Positions 20,494 to 26,891 of a stretch of DNA of 26,891 nucleotides are shown one piece after another (the stretch's first letter is position 1; each line of letters begins with the position of its first letter). The translations under genes and the position numbers were made by a program. The stretch comes from Paratrimastix pyriformis (lineage: Eukaryota > Preaxostyla > Paratrimastigidae). A model generated the notes under the pieces. It did no database searches and was not told the DNA's origin. It saw nothing but the letters and a program-made list of their open reading frames with translations. The stretch is taken from positions 1-26,891 of the forward strand of contig JAPMOS010000336.1 of the NCBI GenBank assembly GCA_027972325.1, written 5' to 3'.

Positions 20494-20820
20494 ATGAAAA
20501 ACGAAAAGGCCGCAAAGTGTGAGCGACCCGCAGAAGAGGAGAAGATCATCTCGGCCTGGGAGGCTGCCAACATAGATATTTCTGAAAAATGCATTGAGGT
20601 CGCGACGACACAACTCGCACAGTTCGTCTCATTCCATCTTCATTAGATTCTCGCCGGGGAAAGAATTCGTCCCGAGAAAGTCTCGAGGATTGACAGGCTT
20701 TTCGAGCTCGTCCCCACCATTCCTGTTGGTGACAGGCCTTCCTTGATGGATCACTTTCCCAATCTGAGTCTGTTCGGGATGATGCGGCATGCCGTGCAAA
20801 GGCGGTCGGATGGCACCTGA
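20494..20820 (+). CDS. Small hypothetical gene, two exons
   Basis: From the ATG at 20,494 the frame reads MKNEKAAKCERPAEEEKIIS and AWEAANIDISEKCIE. It stays in phase to a TGA at 20,818-20,820 with only one interruption, a TAG at 20,644-20,646. That TAG is the end of a perfect-length GT...CATTAG candidate intron (20,599-20,646, 48 nt, phase 0) with a pyrimidine-rich 3' part. Removing it leaves an 92-residue acidic/charged protein with ILAGERIRPEKVSRIDRLFE and a C-terminal NLSLFGMMRHAVQRR. No family recognised. It could also be an internal part of a longer gene cut by the LINE at 20,991. Confidence 0.4.
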
Positions 20821-20969
20821 TTATTCCCACACACACCCTCGCATAGTTCCTGGTGCGCCCGTCGCTGCCGCCCGAAGCAACGGTCAGTCTCCTTGGATTG
20901 CCTGTGTTGTTGGTTATCCACGCATCATGTGACGGATCAATCTGTCTGTGCTAGGCATTGATGATGGTG

Positions 20970-20990
20970 CTCTCTCTCTCTCTCTCTCTC
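20970..20990. repeat. (CT)n next to the LINE tail
   Basis: About ten CT units (GA on the LINE's strand) directly follow the A19 tail of the APE LINE. Confidence 0.95.
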
Positions 20991-21009
20991 TTTTTTTTTT
21001 TTTTTTTTT
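20991..21009 (-). other. A19 tail at the LINE 3' end
   Basis: T19 on the plus strand, i.e. A19 at the 3' end of the minus-strand LINE. It fixes the element's end and orientation. Confidence 0.9.
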
Positions 21010-21017
21010 AAAACCTA

Positions 21018-21044
21018 TTGCCATGGAGGTAGAGTCCATGGCAA
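21018..21044 (-). other. Perfect 10-bp hairpin at the LINE 3' end
   Basis: TTGCCATGGA (21,018-21,027), 7-nt loop, TCCATGGCAA (21,035-21,044). It lies 8 nt from the A19 tail. Some LINE families, such as eel UnaL2, have a 3' stem-loop recognised by their reverse transcriptase; a similar role is inferred here. Confidence 0.85.
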
Positions 21045-22140
21045 CGGTACAGTATACACCGCTCACAGGTACTCAGTACTCTGAGCGAAGTAACACTGTC
21101 CCATTATTTCTTACAGTTTCGATCTCAACTGAATCTTCCTCCCTCTCACCCCCTCATCATTCCTCTTCTTGCCCCATCCACTTTATCTTGCTTCCACCAC
21201 AATCCCCCGTCCCCCACCCCCACCTTTTCCCATCATCACCACCCTCTCCCCCCATCCATCCCTTTTCTCTCCCGTTATCTTCCTTCATCATTATCATCAT
21301 CCAGCACATCCCATTCCCTCCAACCATTATTCTCGCCACAACCCCCACTCCTACCAATCGTTCCCACTTCCCATCATACCTCTTCTTCTTCCCGCCTAAC
21401 CGATTCCGTCCACGCTTCCTCCTACTCAAACCATCACCACTTTCCAAACTTCGATCCACTCCTCCTTCCTTCCCTCAATAAGTTTCTCCAGAATTCTTTT
21501 CATCCCAATCCTGATCCCTAACTGATGCCACTCTTTCTCCGTTCTCCCATCCAAAATCCAACTGCCGCGGAATAGAGAGTCTGTAACGACCAACTCTCCT
21601 TATAGTTACAGCATTCCCTCAGTCTTCTTTGTATAATCCGCACAACATCTCCCATAAACAAGCCTTTTCCACCCTCCCACTAGAACCTTCCCACCGAATT
21701 TTGACCCAATTTCATCTTGAGTAAATCCAGTCCGGAACCCTCCCAGACCGCCATCTGGTATTTCGGCTTTACCAGCCAATTATAGATCCTCTCCATCCCA
21801 CCTTCACCACCGGATATTTCATCCTCGCTTCCACATTGTCACACACAATTATACTCACAACATGATTTACCGGCCTGACGTATTTCTTCCCCGTCCTCCA
21901 AAAGTTCCCCGGCCAGCAAGAGAAGGTGTTCTCATCCATTTTAAAATTTCTGCAATCACAAGCTTCCCGTCCCCCCGTCCCCCTAGGTCCTATACCAACC
22001 TTCTCATTCCAATTAACCACTCGGCCATCATGTTCCACCACCACTACACATCGGAATGCTCTACTCTTCCTCCCCTCCGACCAATTCCTCCCATATCCTC
22101 CGACCAATCTCCGCATCAAGGGAGAAATCCACATTCAGAC
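21045..22140 (-). other. 3' part of the APE LINE, no domain
   Basis: Short minus-strand frames (21,157-21,459 and 21,769-22,134) show no known motif. The plus strand is extremely poor in G and rich in C and T. It is probably the decayed C-terminus and 3' UTR of the element. Confidence 0.5.
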
Positions 22141-22146
22141 ACGCCA

Positions 22147-22756
22147 TCATATCATAGTCCATTTCAAATTGAGCCAAACTATCAAATCGAGCACCAAAAA
22201 CATATCACTACGATTCTCTGTACAGAATTCACTAAAGGACATATCCACGCTCACAGGGTGACTTAGGAGCATCATATTCAACGAAAAGACTTCCGCACAT
22301 ATCGACGAAAAGTCCCATGGTATCACACTCCCCCCCACCATTCCATCTTCTCCATGCCAACCAACCAATCGGCAAACTTCATTTCTCAGTTCAACCATTA
22401 ACTCAGCCCAGCTACTCCAGAGTAATTTCCGTCGGCACCTCTCATATAATAGCCAGATGCACTCCTGGGAAGTTGTGCCTCCGTTCCCCAGCACTACCAA
22501 GCCATTCTTTCTCAGCCCACCCACCCCTCGAGCACCTCTAGATATTCAGGACACATCACCAGCATCTGAGACTGTCCTTCCACCCACCTCGCCAATTTCT
22601 CAATGACCGCTTCACTTTCAATCTCCCGGACCATCTCCTCCAAATCCCACGCACCCTTAAGCACCCATAAACTGCATGTTCCAATGTGTCTTTCAGACCA
22701 CAAGTACACATCAACTCCTCCCCACCGAAGAATTGCCTTTGTTTTTCCTTAGTCAT
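22147..22756 (-). pseudogene. C-terminal zinc knuckle and tail of LINE ORF2
   Basis: Near 22,710-22,665 the minus strand reads CTCGLKDTLEHAVYGC, the C-x-CG...H-x4-C pattern seen at the end of many LINE ORF2 proteins (zf-RVT-like). Below it, in a different frame (22,147-22,524), are CIWLLYERCRRKLLWSSW and further hydrophobic residues that fit the tail following this finger. At least one frame change separates the two. Confidence 0.6.
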
Positions 22757-22802
22757 AATCCTTTGGAAATAAGCTGCGAAAAGCCACCCAGCCGAGCATT
22801 CT

Positions 22803-23742
22803 CTACAAAACCGAGCAGTTCATCTCGGCATTTCCTGACTTATCATTTATCATCAAAACAGCATTCCTCGTCTTCATTCCCAGCCCCTCTAGCTTTCTCC
22901 AATTCTGCCACCTCGCCAATCTTGTCTTATAGTCACCTTGTACTCTTTCGCCACTTGGACCGATCAGCATAACACCCAATTCCATACTGCAGTCTTCAAC
23001 TTTCTCAGATTTATTTGCCTCACCAGCTTCAGAGTCCGCCATATTATTCCCTCGAATATCCACTGCATCTCCAGTTTGATGACCCTTTACCCATACCATT
23101 TCTATTTTCCCCACATAATTATCCACAACCTTTTTCAGTCGAACAAGTACACTCCCATTCTTTTTTATCCCCAATTCCCCAACGACATTCTATCCTTCCT
23201 AACCTTCTGAACCCAAGAAATCGCATACCTCGAATCAGTAGTAATTTGGACATCACCCCACCCGCCATCTCCAGCGCTCTTACAACCGCATAAAGCTCCG
23301 CTTCGTTATTGGTTTGATTTAGCCACGGCGATCGTTTTGCCTCCTTCTTCACAAACTTGCCATCTATATTTTCAATCACCGCATATGAACCTCTCACCAT
23401 TTTTCCTTCTCTACATGAAGATCCATCCGTGAAGAAGTGGGATTTTCCTATCCTACCCAAATTACACGCCCTTTGGCGCTCCTCCTGCACTCCCACCCCA
23501 TTCTCCACGACCTTCATCACAAGTGCATATTCTTTCTTCAGTCTTTTCAACACCTTCGAGTATCCTGGCATACAAGTCTTTTCAGCAGCTCCGTGTACCA
23601 CCGAGGAACATTCCCCTTTACTCCCACCAGATTTAGTTGTCAGTGATCTCAATAATTTACCATCCCTCGTGGCTAAATCGCTTAATCTCGTCCATCCTTC
23701 CCCAAACATTCTCTTTCTTTGACCCCTCGGTATCGTGATCAA
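22803..23742 (-). pseudogene. RNase H domain of LINE ORF2
   Basis: In the frame starting at 23,742, HFFTDGSS is at residues 102-109 (Asp106) and NQTNNEAELYAVVRALE at 142-158 (Glu147). The third block, ITTDSRYAISWV (about 23,250-23,215), has moved to another frame, and MVWVKGHQTGD with GNNMADSEAGEA (about 23,100-23,015) lies in the frame of 22,803-23,174. The four type I RNase H blocks are thus all recognisable but spread over three frames. The domain would remove the RNA strand after reverse transcription. Confidence 0.75.
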
Positions 23743-23959
23743 GTCCCCAAATCCTGATCATTCTCATAGGCGCTACCTTCCTCCCATCTCCCAACTTCCA
23801 TCCGTACTCCTTGTCTACTAAAAGCACCCAAGGTTCGCTCTATAAAGATGGCCACCCCCTCGGGACCATCGCTCCGGGTCATTAAACAAGCAAGAGGTTG
23901 TATTCTCCTTCTCTCATCTCGCCTCTCCATCAGAATCTTCCCCTCAATTCGATCATCAT

Positions 23960-25305
23960 CTACAACTCTTTTGCCGTCTGCAACACCACTATCTGATCAT
24001 GCACATCCGTTGGTTTTTTCACACCCAAACCGCCATTCTCCTTCATCACATAAACCACGTCAACAGGGTCCGACTTTTTCAAACGATTTCCTAATGCCTC
24101 CCTAATCTTCCTCGAGTACAACTTCTCCACCTCATCCAACTCAACCTTCCTGAGAGGCATGCTCCGAGCTATATATTGCAAACACGGCGTCACGCATTCG
24201 TTAATCACTTTTCCCAATTCCTGCATCGGAAAGTATGCTTCGCCAATTCGAGTTAGCTTCTGCGCCAATTTCTCATAGAGCTTCCTAAAATTCACTTTCA
24301 TGTGCAATTCTTCATCGATCCAAATCCCGAGATACCTGATCCCTTCTCCCTTCGCCTTACATTTCACTTCCTCTCCCATAATTATGATCCCCGACTTATC
24401 ATCATCATTTGTCATATAGTCTGACTTCTTAAAATTAATATCATATACGCTTCTCGTATCATCCCAACCAGCTCACTCCCAATTCTTATCAGCTCTTCCT
24501 TTGATTCAGTGATAATAATAATATCATCAGCAAACGCTTGAATCAACACTTCTCGAAGGCTTGCCAGAGTATATCCCCTTCCATGAACCCTCCTCAGGAT
24601 TGTTTCTCTCTCCAATCCCAACTCAACCATTCCCCTTTCCAACGCTGCGAAATCAACCGTATCATAAGCCTTCGATATATCCAGTCCAAGCATATACCAT
24701 TTCTTCCCACGCATTTTCGCATCCTCAATCACGCGGATCAGGTTTAAAATGGGGACCTCAATGTGTCTCCCTCTGAGAAATGCAAACTGCTTTTCTTCGA
24801 AAACCTTATCCCCATGACTCCTTTCCACCTCAGCAATTCTCTCCTGGAATCGATTAGCCAGAATACACTGAAGAATTTTCAACGTTACCGAAATAAGGGT
24901 AATCGGCCGCCGATTGGTCGGGTCACCAGGATGAACTTCCACCGACTTCATGATCATATGAACATTACTTTGCTTCATATAATCTGGAACCCTTCTCTCA
25001 CACAGAATCCTATTATATTCCTTAAGCATCCATTCAAAGACCTCATCCGGGCAAACCTTAACAATTTCTGCCACCACCTCATCTGGTCCCGCAGCTTTGC
25101 CCGACTTCAAGTGCCGAATCACACTCATCAGTTCTTCCATCTCGATTGGCTTCATAATTCCATCAATTCTCTCCTGATACTCCTCTATGGGGCACATTTC
25201 ATCATTACCTCTTTTCTTGGCCAGGTTCTCCATAAACAACCTAAATCCTTCCTTAACTTCACCAGGGTCCACCGTTATCCTCATTTTCCGCCCTCCCCTC
25301 TCCAT
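23960..25305 (-). pseudogene. Reverse transcriptase of the APE LINE, internally deleted
   Basis: In the 297-codon frame from 25,305, KSGKAAGPDEV is at residues 68-77, NRRPITLI at 131-138, FLRGRHIEVPI at 176-186, motif A GLDISKAYDTVDF at 207-219 (Asp209) and the catalytic box AFADD at 257-261. Only about 50 residues separate motif A from FADD, and the G-x-RQG-x-x-SP block (motif B) that should lie between them is absent. After residue 250 (TLASL) the sequence jumps directly to REVLIQAFADD. The thumb part with YLGIWID continues in another frame at 24,415-23,960. The missing block would abolish activity. Confidence 0.85.
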
Positions 25306-25607
25306 AAAGATGCCACGGAGATTTCAACATTTCATCTTGGAACACCGTTCGATAAAGTGCCTCCTCCTCCCAGACAAGACCTGCCGAATATTATATTCCT
25401 GGCTATCCTCCTTTTCTGTCGAAATTCCTGAATCGTCTTCGCCACCCCTTCTCACTCGCACCAGCCTTACCTGAAAGAAGCACATCCCTCGCCTTCCTAA
25501 CCCTTGCAGGCTCATAATCTTTCTCAGTCAATACCACTTTTACTACTCCGAAAGCACTCTTTGCCTCCATCGTCATCATTTTCGCCAATTCCCCAAAGTC
25601 CTTCGGG

Positions 25608-26406
25608 TTAGCCTTTCATTCTATCTTGATATTCTTCAATCTGTCGCCCCGTCTCCTCATTCCTTTCTGATCTACCTCCAGGTAACTTGATCTTTTCAAT
25701 TTCAACCGATTGCCGGTATCCTCTGGCAATTTTCCTAAAATCCACAAAAATAATGGAGTGATCCGACAATGCATTCCACTCCACCTCTTCATTCCTGAAG
25801 ATCTGCATTTTAATGAACAGCTCCGTAGCTACTTCTTCACAACCCAACACCGCGTCAATTTTATTTTCATGCACCACTCTTCTCTCACTTCCCTTCTTGT
25901 TGCGGCCTCCTCAGTACAACCAGCGCGCTTAAATCCACGAGATCTAACCCTTCAGCCTCTGCACTTCCTTCACCATTGCATTCCCGTCCATCCCCAACAC
26001 AATGACCTCCCTCCTCCTCTTTAATTTACCGATAATCCTTTTCCCTCAAACTCCACCTTCCTTTTCATCTCAGCTTCACTGCTATCTACCGGATAATACA
26101 TATTTACAAAGGCTACCCTTACTTTATTAAGAATCATATGCACCACCATCAAGTATCCCTCACATTCTGCCACCTTCCACACCCACCACAGAGTTTTGCA
26201 ATTCTTTCTTCACCATGATTACCACCACCCTTTCCGTTTGCATTCCGAACGCATGCTCCATAAGAAACAAAACTCCCGAGCAAAAGCGACGTCTTCACAA
26301 CGTGAAGCTTTGTTTCTGGAGCAATCACGTCCGCCCACTATCTTCAGCCATTTTCATTCGTTTTGCCTCTTCTCGAGCATTCTAATCCCCGGCAATTCCA
26401 AGACAT
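25608..26406 (-). pseudogene. APE-type endonuclease of LINE ORF2, decayed
   Basis: From the Met at 26,406 the minus strand starts MSWNCRGLECSRR, the standard opening of LINE endonucleases. It is followed by DVIAPETKLH (the Q-E-T-K block, here PETK), MILNKVRVAFVNMYYP, REVIVLGMDGNAMV (the GDFN block, changed) and, at about 25,800-25,750, WNALSDHSIIFVDF with the catalytic SDH. The blocks are spread over several frames with stops between them. Order and spacing still match the exonuclease-endonuclease-phosphatase fold that nicks target DNA. Confidence 0.75.
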
Positions 26407-26891
26407 TACCCGTAAATTCCCCTCTTTTTCCTCCAGCCCCATCACGAGGGCTGTTTCTATCTTTCACTTTTCCGTCACCCCCACAATTCTTCTCCGCCAC
26501 ATTTCATCTCATTGCCTTCAGCTGTTCAGCCGCCGACCCTTTTAGTACAAACTCTTTGCCCTTCTTCAGTCCTTGAAGGCTTATTCCAACCCCTCTCATT
26601 TCTCACTTGCTGGATCATCCCCCTACTAACTATGTTCTTCCTCTCTGCGCTTCTCCTAACCTCCTAATTTTTCGAGACCCTTCCCCAAAGACACTTTTGC
26701 ACAAACATTCAGGCCCACTTCCAAATGCCGGCCTACCAAAATATTTCTCCATTTTCGTACACATGACATACCATTTTTCTTGAATAAACAAAAATATCCC
26801 TTGTCCCATCTCCTCTTGTTAAAGCACATACCAGTCACCGAAAGTCCACCACTTCTAATCTCTTTTGACAAACCCAATGTCGAGGTTTCCC
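26407..26891 (-). other. Upstream part of the APE LINE (5' UTR or ORF1 remnant)
   Basis: Minus-strand frames here are short (the longest, 26,877-26,656, is 73 codons) and carry no zinc-finger or RRM motif. The same purine-rich bias shows it belongs to the element. The 5' end is outside the window. Confidence 0.5.

Larger units (their letters stand above)
20991..26891 (-). mobile_element. Degraded APE-type LINE with RNase H; 5' end outside the window
   Basis: On the minus strand there is an APE-type endonuclease (about 26,406-25,700), reverse transcriptase (25,305-23,960), RNase H (about 23,440-22,990), a zinc knuckle (about 22,710-22,660), a long 3' part, a terminal hairpin and an A19 tail at 20,991-21,009. 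This plan matches RNase H-bearing LINEs such as the I, Tad1 and R1 groups. The whole block is AT-richer than its surroundings and its sense strand is very purine-rich. Frames are broken at least ten times (stops and shifts in the endonuclease, between RT blocks, inside RNase H) and RT motif B is missing, so it is a dead copy. At least 5.9 kb is present. Confidence 0.85.

Overview
The window looks like nuclear DNA from a GC-rich microbial eukaryote (a protist or fungus-like organism). The evidence is genes split by very short GT-AG introns (about 48-70 nt can be traced), two families of LINE retrotransposons, many long microsatellites, and CR/Crinkler-type domains that are known from protists and fungi. 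I cannot name the species. No operon structure, tRNA, rRNA or CRISPR array was recognised. Most reading frames are broken, often next to homopolymers, so decay and assembly error are hard to separate.

Layout. 1-623 holds an uninterrupted minus-strand reading frame of unknown function. 1037-1763 is a (CT)n-rich block with four copies of a 36-bp core sequence. 1920-4600 (+) is a P-loop NTPase of the CR (Crinkler-like) type with traces of the nuclease part. 4687-5914 (-) is the Pro/Gln-rich 3' end of an unidentified gene. 5915-8426 is mainly non-coding: (CA)74, a CACAGCCG minisatellite and G-rich DNA. 8427-10660 (-) carries blocks of a kinase-like protein, also of a type associated with CR effectors; a 357-bp (GGT)n tract and a 24-bp minisatellite lie inside it. 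10808-14300 has scattered open frames on both strands (one MORN-like motif, Ser/Pro-rich tracts, large ATC/GAT repeats). 14555-16054 (-) is a multi-exon GT22 mannosyltransferase gene of the GPI-anchor type (PIGZ/SMP3-like).

The right-hand 11 kb is dominated by two unrelated LINEs facing opposite ways. At about 16.05-19.56 kb (+) lies a LINE with a reverse transcriptase, a CCHC finger and a C-terminal restriction-like endonuclease (R2/NeSL/CRE-like group). It abuts the 5' end of the GT22 gene and may have cut it. At 20,991-26,891 (-, running off the window) lies a degraded LINE with an APE-type endonuclease, reverse transcriptase, RNase H and a C-terminal zinc knuckle. Its 3' end is marked by a 10-bp perfect hairpin and an A19 tail next to (GA)n. 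Between the two LINEs are a Pro-rich open frame, a pair of tandem hairpins and a small plus-strand gene-like frame with a candidate 48-nt intron.

The best candidates for follow-up are the two CR-type genes near each other, the possible LINE insertion into the GPI mannosyltransferase gene, and the 3' hairpin of the APE LINE.
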